A model generated the notes under the pieces. It was not told where the DNA came from. It was given only the letters and a program-made list of their open reading frames with translations, and ran no database searches. From Isoperla grammatica (Eukaryota; Arthropoda; Insecta; Plecoptera; Perlodidae), in NCBI GenBank assembly GCA_945910005.1, contig OX246745.1, positions 11,849,484 through 11,913,483 on the forward strand: a stretch of DNA of 64,000 nt, given 5' to 3'. A program made the position numbers and the translations under genes. Positions 24,066 through 34,767 of this stretch are shown here, one piece after another. How positions within the stretch are numbered: position 1 is the first letter of the stretch; every line of letters starts with the position of its first letter.

Positions 24066-24230
24066 CAGTCAGTACAACAACTTCGGTAATGCTTTCGTCA
24101 TCAATCAATGACGTGTTTACGGTCTCGGCCAACCCGAGCAGGTATCTGAATTAGTCACGGCCGCTGGTTGGCTGCCGCTCACCCGCCCGTGACGGTAGCA
24201 ATACCGAAGTTATTGTAAGACGACTGACTA
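24066..24230. repeat. imperfect inverted repeat, about 165 bases
   Basis: The left arm has AGTCAGT then ACTTCGGTAATGC and CGTCA. The right arm read in reverse complement has AGTCAGT then ACTTCGGTATTGC and CGTCA. Arms are about 35 bases with a short indel. It could be an eroded MITE, or a fold-back element upstream of the putative promoter that follows. Confidence 0.5.
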
Positions 24231-24300
24231 TTCATAGGTTGCACGTACGTCACATCTTTGCGCGTGGCGGCCACATTTGTGATCAAACTTTGACGGTGCC

Positions 24301-24348
24301 ATGGAGAAACAATTGAAGGCTGTTGTGGTAGAACACAGAAATTCTTAG
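24301..24348 (+). CDS. 15-codon open frame in good initiation context, doubtful
   Basis: GCCATGG gives a strong initiation context and opens M-E-K-Q-L-K-A-V-V-V-E-H-R-N-S before TAG. The surrounding 24.0-24.35 kb is GC-richer than average. No splice donor lies inside it and nothing downstream extends it. It may be chance, an upstream frame of the putative transcription unit, or the decayed start of a processed copy. Confidence 0.12.
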   Translation: MEKQLKAVVVEHRNS

Positions 24349-24525
24349 TTCTTTGGATTTCGGCGTTTTTTTTTTTTTATAAAATTGGTGTGTCATAATT
24401 TTTAATTTTTTTATTACTTATGTTTACTTTTTAAATTCTAAATAACCTTATTTATCGAATTTTAATAATATTTGACAATGATCTAGGATTGGTCTTCATC
24501 AGTTGTGTCGCAATCATGGCCGCTG

Positions 24526-24537
24526 TGACGTCACGTG
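24526..24537 (+). promoter_or_regulatory. overlapping CRE and E-box
   Basis: TGACGTCA (24526-24533), the perfect palindromic cAMP-response element, overlaps CACGTG (24532-24537), the palindromic E-box. They lie about 220 bases before the candidate initiator at 24749. The motif identities are plain; binding in this organism is inference. Confidence 0.4.
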
Positions 24538-24748
24538 GGAACTATGAATAAGACAGGCGAACGAAGTTCAAGATTCCAAGTCTATAGGTTAGTTCTTCTT
24601 GAACGTTGCCCCTGTGATCGACGGACTGCCCCCCCCCCCGAGTCTCCCCCCTTTGAATTCTCGGTGTTGTCGCTCACCGCATCAGCTGCATGAATTGTGC
24701 ATCTTGAGTCATCGGTTTAGAGAGTAAGCCACACTAATCGTCTGCAGT

Positions 24749-24961
24749 TCAGTTGCAACCCTCGTCTCAAGACTACGGCTGGAGTTGTTCGTGAGTGTAC
24801 AGTGAGTGCTGTTTTATTTGTTACAACTCTTTCATTGAAACTACCTGATTTTTAATTTGTGTTCCGTTGTGTTTGACTACTGTTAATTATCAATTATTAA
24901 CCTTTAATTAGTGTTATAAAACAACAGTAGCAGCGCCAGGAGAACGTCAACACTTATCGAG
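24749..24961 (+). promoter_or_regulatory. candidate transcription start and non-coding first exon
   Basis: TCAGTTGC at 24749 fits the arthropod initiator (TCAGT, with the A at 24751 as +1). The next 210 bases contain no ATG at all, which is unusual and is what a leader would show. They end in CGAG|GTAAGA, a good 5' splice site with GT at 24962. The upstream 300 bases are GC-richer and carry a CRE/E-box. No clear TATA box or DPE was found. If real, the coding exons would lie downstream across an intron; I could not find a matching acceptor with coding sequence in the window, so the gene is unidentified. Confidence 0.35.
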
Positions 24962-25456
24962 GTAAGACACATCAATATCGACTATTATCACTCCTCTCGA
25001 TTGTAAACAAAGTAGTGGACGATGATTGATTTGTTTAATTTCACTCAACTTCGTGTTTTACTAGTCTCGTTAAAGCTTGCGAACAGGTGATCGGCTGTTA
25101 TTGTGGTTCAATGTCAACACTCCTCCTAACCTTTTGAACGTTTTTAACTAAAAGCCACGGATTCATACTGACGGCCGAACTGGTTTTAGGGTTACGTACG
25201 CCATATTTCCATATTTGTCGTGATTCAAATGTCAAAACGATGTATTTTAAAAATGGAAATTAACTATCAAAAAACATACTTTTAGTAAAAAAAAAAAACT
25301 GGAACTTACAGATAAATAATCAAGTCATGTGTATGTACTACATACATAATCAATCTCTCATAGGAATACACAAAACAGTGAGTAGAACAGCCAATCACCT
25401 GTTCGCAAGAAATACCCCAGTCTCTTATCGAGGAGCCAATCATAATTGTGTCTCAC
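24962..25456. other. no gene seen; possible intron start
   Basis: If the donor at 24962 is used this is intron. It holds a 12-A run near 25288-25299 and no recognisable element. Confidence 0.4.
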
Positions 25457-25475
25457 GGGGGGGGGGGGGGGGGGG
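25457..25475 (+). repeat. poly-G tract, 19 G
   Basis: First of four G or C runs of 17-20 bases within 872 bases. Confidence 0.95.
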
Positions 25476-25561
25476 TAGGGGACTACTTCTGATCTGATCT
25501 AACCTAACATAATATATAACCTGCCTCCAATAACACAGCATTGTTTTACCTAAGCTAACTT

Positions 25562-25774
25562 AGGGTACGCGCACAAAGAAAGCTGGTTACCCGTGCTGGC
25601 ATCCAGCGCTGTGCTACGTCATGAATGTTACCATGCTTTCAAGTTCAGCTATATCCACCATAGAAGTAGGTTCCACCCAACTTATCAGCGTTCAGTTTTC
25701 TTCAATGAAATCCCGTTTTCCCGTGCCGGTTACCAGTAAGCGGGTAACCAGCTTTCTTTGTGCGCGTATACCCT
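25562..25774. mobile_element. MITE of about 213 bases with long terminal inverted repeats
   Basis: The ends are AGGGTACGCGCACAAAGAAA and, inward from the right, AGGGTATACGCGCACAAAG. Both then continue through GAAAGCTGGTTACCCG, so the arms pair over more than 30 bases with one two-base indel. Flanks read AAGCTAACTT on the left and AACCTAACTT on the right (9 of 10), a possible target duplication. The area is rich in CCTAAC words, so that duplication may be coincidence. No coding capacity. The length of the possible duplication would fit hAT-, P- or Merlin-like elements, undecided. Confidence 0.75.
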
Positions 25775-25898
25775 AACCTAACTTGACCGTGAGGCCCAAG
25801 CCACTATGGTACAATCACTCGCGACTGTTGAGGCTATACCTATATTTCTCACTCAACGGTTATACGTCGCGTAAGCTTATGTTGTTAGGTGACAAGTG

Positions 25899-25918
25899 CC
25901 CCCCCCCCCCCCCCCCCC
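25899..25918 (+). repeat. poly-C tract, 20 C
   Basis: Uninterrupted 20 C. A further interrupted C-rich block (13 C at 26002-26014) follows within 100 bases. Confidence 0.95.
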
Positions 25919-26200
25919 TTAACAGACATGATACTGAATATTTTAGTATACATTACAAAACCGTGTTTGGTTCTTTCGATAGTACTCCCCACCCCCCATC
26001 ACCCCCCCCCCCCCACCCCCCACCTCCCCTCATCAGCCGCTCAATTGACAACCAATTCAGCACGAATAGAATTAAAAAAGTGCACACCTCTACGAAAACA
26101 ATTCACGAGCTACCACTGCTTGAAATTGCTGCATCATCTCGATATCAAGTATTGCATCGGTCATGTCGGGGAGTGCTATTGAGCGGTAGAGTGGTAAGGA

Positions 26201-26219
26201 GGGGGGGGGGGGGGGGGGG
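26201..26219 (+). repeat. poly-G tract, 19 G
   Basis: Uninterrupted 19 G, followed about 90 bases later by a 17-G run at 26312-26328. Confidence 0.95.
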
Positions 26220-26311
26220 AGACGTTGCGACATACCTACCTACCTGCCTCAAGTGTCGTGAAGAATTATGTGTAGTACTTCAGTAGTGAATGATTCATGT
26301 GATGCTATGTT

Positions 26312-26328
26312 GGGGGGGGGGGGGGGGG
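26312..26328 (+). repeat. poly-G tract, 17 G
   Basis: Uninterrupted 17 G; the last of the local cluster. Confidence 0.95.
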
Positions 26329-27229
26329 AGTTGGTCAGTCATGTGTAATACGCATATCTTTTATAGTGTCTGTGTTACCGCGTGACCTTGGGATACCCAA
26401 CGTTGCCCGGGCGTGGTTGGGAGACGAGTACGATCCGTATGGGACCATGGGACATGGGTTCGGACACCGAGGAAGACAACAATATAAGGTAGAGGAATAA
26501 CATCAATATTGAATCACGCGAAATGACAGTTTGTGTTCCTAATATTTTGGATATTATAATCAATATTAAATGATAATCATGAAGGGAAAAAATTACAAAA
26601 TAACAAACATTGTAATCGTTAAATTGTTATTTATTTAAATTATTTAATTATGTTTTTTTATATATCAACCGTAACAATTACAACACGGGTGTTTTTCAGT
26701 CCTGTGATTGGTTCTTTTGAAACCAACTCCGACGTAATAATCAATAATCCAAAATTAAACATCGCTTTCAATATATCACCAAACAACTTAATTTTGCGTG
26801 GTTTTATATTGTGGCTATCACTATACATTATCTTTTTAGGGCATACTATACTACAACAATAGACGTACCCTTTTTACTGGGTATAACGTGCATTTTCAAC
26901 AATGGTACAATTTTGGTCGCGTTGAATGACGGCTCACGACGAAGTTGACGTAAACAATTTTTTATGACTAATAATATTATAATAGAGACAAATCGCATCA
27001 GTGTATCAACCAACATAAATATTCATAATTATGTACATAATCATCACTCATTAGAGACTAGAATCAGGCAAGGGGACAGGACATCAAATGTATGCTGTGG
27101 CTCGTTTCCTGTCCCCTCTCTGTAATAACAGTAACACACATGTGCTGAAATGTTTTAAAGAAAATAAATAATTAATATTCTCTCGGTACTGATGGTACCA
27201 ATAACGTTCACACGAATACCCACAGTGCG
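26329..27229. other. no gene seen
   Basis: A GC-richer patch at 26380-26470 has no recognisable content; the rest is AT-rich. Confidence 0.5.
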
Positions 27230-27353
27230 GTTCCACATCAACCTTGTGGATGCTGACTTCATAGATGAGCAAATTGTTTTTGTGTACTGATGTTTGCGGT
27301 TGGTCAACGACTCCTCATCCATGAAGTTTACATCCACAAGGTTGCTGTGGAAC
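27230..27353. repeat. hairpin with 40-base arms
   Basis: The left arm (27230-27269) and the reverse complement of the right arm (27314-27353) share GTTCCACA, CAACCTTGTGGATG, ACTTCAT and GATGAG, about 35 of 40 positions. A 44-base spacer lies between. It is GC-richer than its flanks. It could be an inverted duplication of an exon-like fragment, a small fold-back element or a hairpin RNA precursor; nothing decides between these. Confidence 0.6.
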
Positions 27354-28202
27354 GACTTAAAAAGCCATATTGTATGTCTCCACATAGGGCTCACTTCTGA
27401 AGATACTCATTTTAGTCAACATAAAAGTACACTACCTATGTTTCGATTTCTTTAAATTTCTAAGATATTTACCTATTTAAATACATTTTTTGGAAATCTT
27501 AAACTTAACATTTTATTAATTGCGCTAGTTCGGGAGGGGGGGGGGGGGGGTGAGTCACGTACAGCTAAATCGTTCTATTGGAATATTCAATTTCTGATAC
27601 AAATACATTCTTGACTGATTAGTTCTATGTCAAATGGTTCGTTTTTTGACTAACATAATAAAGAGACTCTGAAATGAATATGTTGTTACATTGTTACAAC
27701 CTTCCACTTGATCACCGTGTAAGACACGCACATGGGTTGGTTAGCGCAATTGGTCAGAACGCGATGCGCACAATTCCGATATAAATCACCGCTTTCAATA
27801 TTCAGTATAATGAAAACACTCGGATTTCACGCGAGTTTTCGTAGCGACTGTACCTGCGCCTAAAATTCACTTCTTGCACTTGTGTGCTTGTAAGTACCGC
27901 AATGAGTGAAGACCTCCTCGCATGCCATGAGATCAAGGGTCGTTAGGGTGCGTGACAATGTATCATTGACTTGGGTGTTCTGTTCTGTTCTGTTTCTACC
28001 GCCACGCACCACATTCTCGGGGGAAATCATGTAAGTAATAGGAGGAGTCGGAGGAAAAAACAACGGGTTAACGTTCATCTACCGACCGTACGCTGTGAAA
28101 ACACGCGTCACATTTAATTGCGAGTGGTATTAATATTATTTTGCACTCAAAAGAAATATTAATGTTTTACGGATTCGAAATTCACAATCATTTCGATAAA
28201 GA
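27354..28202. other. no gene seen; G15 tract and a tRNA-like A box
   Basis: A 15-G run lies at 27536-27550. GGTTAGCGCAATTGGTCAGA near 27740-27760 resembles a tRNA D-arm/A box. No acceptable B box follows, so it is at best a SINE-head remnant. Confidence 0.4.
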
Positions 28203-28318
28203 ACCGGTTTTAACGGGGCCGTTAGTTGACAGTCCGTAATCTGTAACCTAACAAACCCTATGCAGATAATGGACCGTCAGCTAACGGCTCTGTTAATGAC
28301 TGATAGAAAAACTGGGCC
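28203..28318. mobile_element. small fold-back element (about 116 bases)
   Basis: Arms at 28211-28243 and 28263-28295 pair over 33 bases with six mismatches (left TAACGGGGCCGTTAGTTGAC; right arm reversed TAACAGAGCCGTTAGCTGAC) around a 19-base loop. Outside them, ACCGGTTTT and CCCAGTTTTT suggest the arms extend to about 28203 and 28318. Size and structure fit a MITE remnant. Confidence 0.55.
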
Positions 28319-30516
28319 TAAGGGAAATTGTGACCTAGCATCACATCGCTGGAAACAGTAGCTGTATTTTTTTTGCATTATTTCTCATTTAAAATGACGT
28401 AAATGTTTGGATATGTTTTCAAATTAATTGGAAACAAATTTGGATCTGCGTTGTTTGATTACCTTTCAGCTGACTTAAGAACAATTGATATACGTTCCGT
28501 TTAAAGAAGAAATTGAAGAAACACATGTATGCCAAATAACTGTTTAAATTTGTAGTTCATATTTTTAGTTATTAAGTTACATGAAGGGGATATAAAGTTC
28601 ACTTACAACAAATAATGAAAACAGAACAAAAACTAAAATCTGATTATATTGCACTTAAAAAAGCTTAAGTGATGTTATTATTTACTTGGTTATATAGCCG
28701 CATCAAAGCTCTATTTCCGGCGTCAACAAAACTTCTAAAGGTAGTTTCTATCATCTAATTGGAAAATTAGCATTACTGACCCCATGCGCTAGGTTTGGAT
28801 TCTGATTTCTCATAAATATGCATAGGCAGCTATCATCCACCTTGCTGTATAAGCGATGACGGGAGCAAATGGCTTATTCATAGATGGATGTTTATTCATA
28901 ATTGCTTGAATATTTATTTATTCTTTAAAAAATTACAACCGCTTCAGGGAGACCTGAGTTGAGCTGAGCATAATGTTTCACTGCCAACACGAGTAAGGGG
29001 GTTGGACGAGTGCAAAACCCTCATAATCTAATGATACATATCAAACAAAAAACATTGACCGAGGTGGTGGTTGGAACAATTTTAGGCAAACACGTTTATT
29101 GGATCTTTTTCAAATTCCAAGAACTTTCATTGGTGATCAACTTACCTGACTATGAAACATAATTGTTGAATTCCCGTAACGTTTGAAAATGTGAAATAAC
29201 CAATACATATAATTATTTAATACTTCGTTTTGGTAAATTTAAATGTGGTATATGAGTAGAATAATATAATTATAAAGAAACTTATATCCAGTACTCTTTT
29301 TGAGTGAATTGAGAGGACTAAATTGTTATAAATATAATGAGAAATTGTAATGTTTAAACTAGATTTGAATTCCAATCAATGAGATCTATTAACGCTAGAC
29401 CTTTTGCGCCACACTTCTTTATTTGTAATTAATTACAACACATTTCAAAAGTTGGTGCTTCTGAAGTTAAAAGTTGAGATTCACCCACCAACTTGTAAAA
29501 AACGAACTAGAAGCTTCCAGAAGTGGAAAGAAACGTAAAGCTTTGTCTACATTTAAAGCAGAAATAAACATGTAAATGTGTAACAGTTTTATGTGTTCAT
29601 TGTTGGATTGACATTGTCGTATATGTGACAGTGTCCTTAACAATGAAGTTCGCTTTTCCGTAGGAGTTGCAACGTTTGAAAAGCTTGCGTCGGGTGTATA
29701 GTAGTAGTTTACGAATTGGAAGAGGAAGACGGTACTTAAACTCAAAGAACACAGAGGTACCTCAATGTCAACTGTTCGTTATTTGCATCCAACATACGTT
29801 AAAAAAAAATACAAAAATTTGGAAAATATATTTACAAAAAATGTTTTCAATCTATGTCAATAATATCGACGTTATTCAATAGTAGAAATAGAAACTAAAT
29901 AAACATACTGCAGGATTAAGAAACTCACTCTTTCGGAATACCGATTGAATTCTCTCTCTATGCTAATAAATAATAACACTGTTAGTAATTAAATCTCATG
30001 CACAGTAAAAGCACATTGACAGAACAACAACATTTTAACAATGATGAAAAAAATAAAAATGAATGATAAGAACCATTAAGTAGTTAATAACCAGAAAATA
30101 TCGGTTTATTTATTTAAAAAAGTAGATTAGTAATTTCATAATTAAGTTTTGTGTAGAAAAAACATATTTTTGAAAGAAGGAATGCAATGTTTTCCCAGAG
30201 CTTGGCTTCACTCCGTCTTCCGAAGGAATGTAAGCATGATGTATAATTAAACAACACCGCGGCTTTAGCGTGGCTTAGAAAGGTATGTTAATTCCTATAG
30301 CAGCAGTCACGTTTACAGTTGTGATGCCACCGTGGCTATGGTTATACACGCTAATGGGATGCAACCGGCAAGGATGGTGAAAACATGGAAAACTAGGCGC
30401 TTTACACTGAAACTTAACGACACATTTTCTTTTTGTAGCAATTAACTTCTTAAAATGAAACTGTACTTTGTGAGAAACAAACGAAAAATATGTCTTGGAA
30501 GCACAATTTTCAGTTA
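28319..30516. other. no gene seen
   Basis: AT-rich, no exon or repeat recognised. Confidence 0.5.
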
Positions 30517-30775
30517 TTTAAATCTTCAGGATTTGACATTTATATTTTTGTTTCTATACAAAAAGTATTTTAAGAACAATTTTGTTTTATTAGTGTTTTT
30601 ATAATAACACTTCATAATGTTAATTTGAATCTTCTCTGACTCTGAATCTTTCTTTAAATCTTCAGGATTTGACAGTTATATTTTTGTTTCTATACAAAGA
30701 GTATTTTAAGAACAATTTTGTTTTATTAGTGTTTTTTTAATAACACTTCATATGTTAATTTGAATCTTCTCTGAC
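30517..30775 (+). repeat. tandem duplication, period 136, two copies
   Basis: Copy 1 (30517-30640) and copy 2 (30653-30775) both start TTTAAATCTTCAGGATTTGA and end CTTCTCTGAC. They share a TTAAGAACAATTTTG stretch and a TTAATTTGAATC stretch. Differences are a few substitutions and one- or two-base indels, so the event is fairly recent. A 12-base spacer (TCTGAATCTTTC) separates them. Confidence 0.92.
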
Positions 30776-31360
30776 CGATTACTACATTTTTGTTTTTCGT
30801 ATAATTTCAAAACCAAATCGGTAAATGTCAGAGGGTTGTAAACATTTGAATTTGGTCAGGCTTTCCGTATAAGCTCACGCGATTCGGGTCCGAGAATAGA
30901 ATGAAGGGTCAGGGTCTCGAATCTTGCATTGAGGGTGTGAAAAAAGGTGTCGTTTCCAATCATGTTCTTGTATTTCATAATTGAAACGGAAAAAACGTTT
31001 AACATAATATACATCAACATCGGAGGCATACAGAACCATTCTCTATAGATTTATGAGTAATATACTCAACATTTGTTCATACAACTGTACAGGTTGTTTT
31101 AATATCAATGGAATTGTAATTAGCATTGTCAAAACGGGATTAAATATTATTTATTTAAAGGTTCTAATTTCGAAGTTACCACCTTCAAAATGTGAAGCGT
31201 ATGTGATAAATTGATAGGTTATATCGCCCTGTTTTGTGGTGACAGGTGTGACTAGTATATATGATCAGTAGCCAACGTACACGCCCATAATTATCTACAT
31301 ACCTGGTGTCGCATTCTAGCTCCAACCACAGCTCACATTTATTGACTGCATATCATATTC
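30776..31360. other. no gene seen
   Basis: No recognisable element. Confidence 0.5.
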
Positions 31361-31384
31361 AGTGAGAAAACTAATTTCAATTCT

Positions 31385-31490
31385 GTCATTTGGGCGGTCG
31401 CGTGTTCGTATTCCAGCACCAGCAGCAATCCTCGATGAAGTTTTTCTGAGGGATCTCCGAGTCATAAAGGAAACGCCGGGAGTTATTTCT
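31385..31490 (+). repeat. diverged tRNA-SINE fragment
   Basis: CGCGTGTTCGTATTCCAGC is a B-box-like segment. After about 40 bases, TTTTTCTGAGG, GTCATAAAGG and CGCCGGG follow, corresponding in order to the TTTTCCTCAG / GTCGTAAAGG / CGAATGCCGGG body of family A. Antisense translation gives the familiar GAGIRTRDR-type peptide that tRNA-SINE B boxes produce in six-frame translations. The head is poorly preserved. Confidence 0.5.
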
Positions 31491-31640
31491 GTAAAAAGTT
31501 TATGAACATCTTTGCGAACTATTTCACTGTAATAATAAGCTGAAACGGGCAGCATTGCGTCTTGATACCCAATGTATATTGTTATGTATGCGGAATTTCG
31601 AATTAATAGCTATTGTAAGTTTACACACTTTTTTAAATAC

Positions 31641-32500
31641 AGGCCAGTGTTTCCTCGTGGGCCAGGCTCCTTACGCGTGACTGTACTCGCCCCATCCCAT
31701 GGCAGGCCAGTGTTTCCTCGTGGGCCAGGCTCCTTGCGCGTGACTGTACTTGCCCCCATCCCATGGCAGGCCAGTGTTTCCTCGTGGGCCAGGCTCCTTG
31801 CGCGTGACTGTACTCGCCCCATCCCATTGCAGGCCAGTGTTTCCTCGTGGGCCAGGCTCCTTGCGCGTGACTGTACTCGCCCCATCCCATGGCAGGCCAG
31901 TGTTTCCTCGTGGGCCAGGCTCCTTGCGCGTGACTGTACTCGCCCCATCCCATGGTAGGCCAGTGTTTCCTCGTGGGCCAGGCTCCCTGCGCGTGACTGT
32001 ACTTGCCCCCATCCCATGGTAGGCCAGTGTTTCCTCGTGGGCCAGGCTCCTTGCGCGTGACTGTACTTGCCCCATCCCATGGCAGGCCAGTGTTTCCTCG
32101 TGGGCCAGGCTCCTTGCGCGTGACTGTACTCGCCCCATCCCATGGCAGGCCAGTGTTTCCTCGTGGGCCAGGCTCCTTGCGCGTGACTGTACTTGCCCCC
32201 ATCCCATGGTAGGCCAGTGTTTCCTCGTGGGCCAGGCTCCTTGCGCGTGACTGTACTTGCCCCCATCCCATGGTAGGCCAGTGTTTCCTCGTGGGCCAGG
32301 CTCCTTGCGCGTGACTGTACTTGCCCCCATCCCATGGTAGGCCAGTGTTTCCTCGTGGGCCAGGCTCCTTGCGCGTGACTGTACTTGCCCCCCATCCCAT
32401 GGCAGGCCAGTGTTTCCTCGTGGGCCAGGCTCCTTGCGCGTGACTGTACTTGCCCCCATCCCATGGCAGGCCAGTGTTTCCTCGTGGGCCAGGTTCCTGT
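31641..32500 (+). repeat. minisatellite, 63-65 bp unit, 13 full copies and one partial
   Basis: Units start (AGGCCAGTGT) at 31641, 31704, 31768, 31831, 31894, 31957, 32021, 32084, 32147, 32211, 32275, 32339, 32404 and 32468 (partial). Each contains TTTCCTCGTGGGCCAGGCTC, GCGCGTGACTGTACT and CCCATCCCATGG. The array is about 60% G+C in AT-rich DNA. Length variation comes from the C run (four to six C) and goes with a C/T variant in TACT(C/T)GCCC. The minus strand is stop-free in all three frames across the array, so frames of 260-300 codons appear there. Frame shifts between 63-, 64- and 65-base units argue against protein coding. Unit homogeneity suggests recent expansion. Confidence 0.97.
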
Positions 32501-33200
32501 CGTAACACCATCAAACTTTCATGCAATGCAATTCAATTTTGCTCTGTTTTGTTCTCTCGTGCGGAGATGTCCGGCGAGCTTGTAGGCCTACTAGCCGCCG
32601 TCTAGGGACAAGCCAACATCTATTTTTTCGTTTCCAGTGAGTTGCAAGATAGGTTTTGTACAAGATCTCAACTCCAAGTCATTATAGGGAAGTGACCTAG
32701 TCTTAGCACAAGTTATGGCGGAGCTAAAGTCGTAACGGTTACTTACGCTTTTACAAGTTGGCATAACTCCTGGGTTAGTCGCCGGGAGATTACCTCATTT
32801 CTATTTTAGTGGGGCGCATACGCAGAGGTACAGTGATGTTCAAGAAAGTATTTTCTCGGTCATTTTATATTTTTAATTGTAAATATTTATTCTCTACAAT
32901 ACCGGAATAGGAATTGGTTCCAGTAATAAAACTAGGGAAAATTAGCGTTGCTTAGTAGTATTTTAAACACACTCAATACTAAAAATGTGCCCTGTATAAT
33001 GAGATACAGTGTATGGTTGATCTGCCAGTATGAAATATACGGTTGAACCGGTTCAAGAAAGAATTCGTATAAAACCTGTTGAAGATATAATTTTTTCCAA
33101 ACTTCATAGCATTCACAAACGTGTGTAAAAATAACATAAATATATTAACCATAATACATAAGTTTCCATAATGTGAATGTCAAGAGTTGAGTTGTGGTTG

Positions 33201-33231
<31 letters not shown>

Positions 33232-34497
33232 ATTTCATTAGATCCTATTTAACGCTCACATTTCACATGATTCTTTTCTTGGATAAGGTATCTTAAAAGT
33301 GAAAAGTGCGGCGTGAACAACGCACAATATAATACAATCCATGCACCCAGAATATCCCAACAAATCTTGAAACGCGACTTGTTTATTTTTCAGTTTGAAG
33401 ATAATATTTCTTATTAAAATGTTAATATCATCAAATTTGCCTCTAAATATATTTCTCTTCGTTGAACAATGAACATTGCTTGTCCGTCTGAAATTATCAT
33501 TACCTAGAACACTTTTATTGATATACTAGAATTTATCAGATTTCCCTATTTATAGCAAATATATTTTATAAATGCTCACACCTCTGAATCCAACCATCTT
33601 TACAAGTCACTTCAAGTAGACACGTTATGTTTAAGTAGAAACTTTCCGATGATTTTCCATGTTATCAATATTATAACTAGATACTTAGTAATTTTATTTC
33701 TCAGTATTTCATTTCAACATTTGCAGTAGTTTTCACTATTGCCTTTTCAACAAAAATATGTTTCTACTCGCTCATTTCGAGTATAACAGGTCATTAATGG
33801 GATTAGCAATTAGCATATAGTTTCCAGATTTAAAATATCATCATCTCATGAGCTTTTTTCGAGCTTATAATTTTATTAAATTTAAAGTTATACATGTAAG
33901 AAATAATCCACATCCGGCAAAGGGCTTGATGATTATTTAAGCACAATTAATGTGCGTACGAGAATGTCATCTATATATCTAGGTATTTCACTGTGTTTCT
34001 ATCTATTGCTTGCATAATTATTATCGAAAAATATTATTTTCATTTTGTTAATGAAAATGTGAAAGTGTAAAAAAAAACTAACGTGTAAAAAAACAAAGTG
34101 GAAAACGATTAAAATTTTAACTATGTTGTCAACGCATTTAATCTAATTTCCTTCCTTTAATTAATAAACGTTCACTTTTTAATTGAAAGTCTGTCAAAGT
34201 GTGACAGTGAATGTGTATATTTTTAACAATCAAAACTAGATGTTTTTAAATTTATTTTCAATAATCAACTGACGAATATCATGAACACGACAGTGACGAC
34301 GACAACCAAGGCAGTTAGAAGTAGTGAGAAGTAGTAGTGAGAAGTAGTAGCTATTAGTTAGTCGAAGAGGAGACTGCAGTTAGTGACCAGGCACTAGAAC
34401 GCATCTCACCCACATTCTCATGTCGTAAAGACTGACGGACAAATTTCACTTAGTTTCCGCAACTTCATACGACGAACGTCCACCGAAGTCTGAGACG
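32501..34497. other. no gene seen; 28-T run
   Basis: TAGGCCTA lies at 32583-32590 and a run of 28 T at 33201-33228, the only A or T run of at least 15 noticed in the window. The rest is AT-rich without exon signals. Short GAAGTAGT repeats occur near 34320-34350. Confidence 0.5.
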
Positions 34498-34519
34498 TCA
34501 ATACTTCATGAAGTATTGA
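34498..34519. repeat. perfect 22-bp palindrome
   Basis: The half-site TCAATACTTCA is followed immediately by its exact reverse complement TGAAGTATTGA with no spacer. It lies in a moderately GC-richer patch (34.28-34.55 kb). Confidence 0.9.
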
Positions 34520-34767
34520 TACCTAGAAGCACTTGAATGAAGCTTCGTTGAATTGCAAAACTTTTATCGGATAATTTTAAATGGATAGATATTCATAAAT
34601 GTGCCGTGCTTTGAGAAGTGTTACTTTCAGAATATTTTAAAGTTATCTTTAAGTATACACTGATGATTTTGTAATATTAAGTTAGGTTACAACTCCGAGA
34701 AACAACATCATGAAAAGAGACAAAGCATCCTGATGTATCCCAAAAACCATGCATGTTAACGACGTAA

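Noticed and set aside
25760..25790. Telomere-like repeats (CCTAA words)
   Set aside because: Only two or three CCTAAC words, not a TTAGG array; they occur at the MITE border.
31641..32500. CRISPR-like repeat array
   Set aside because: Units abut without unique spacers and the context is an animal-type genome.
31610..32526. Frames of 260-297 codons on the minus strand
   Set aside because: They exist only because the minisatellite unit lacks stops in those frames. Units of 63, 64 and 65 bases shift the frame, and the same peptide appears in all three frames.
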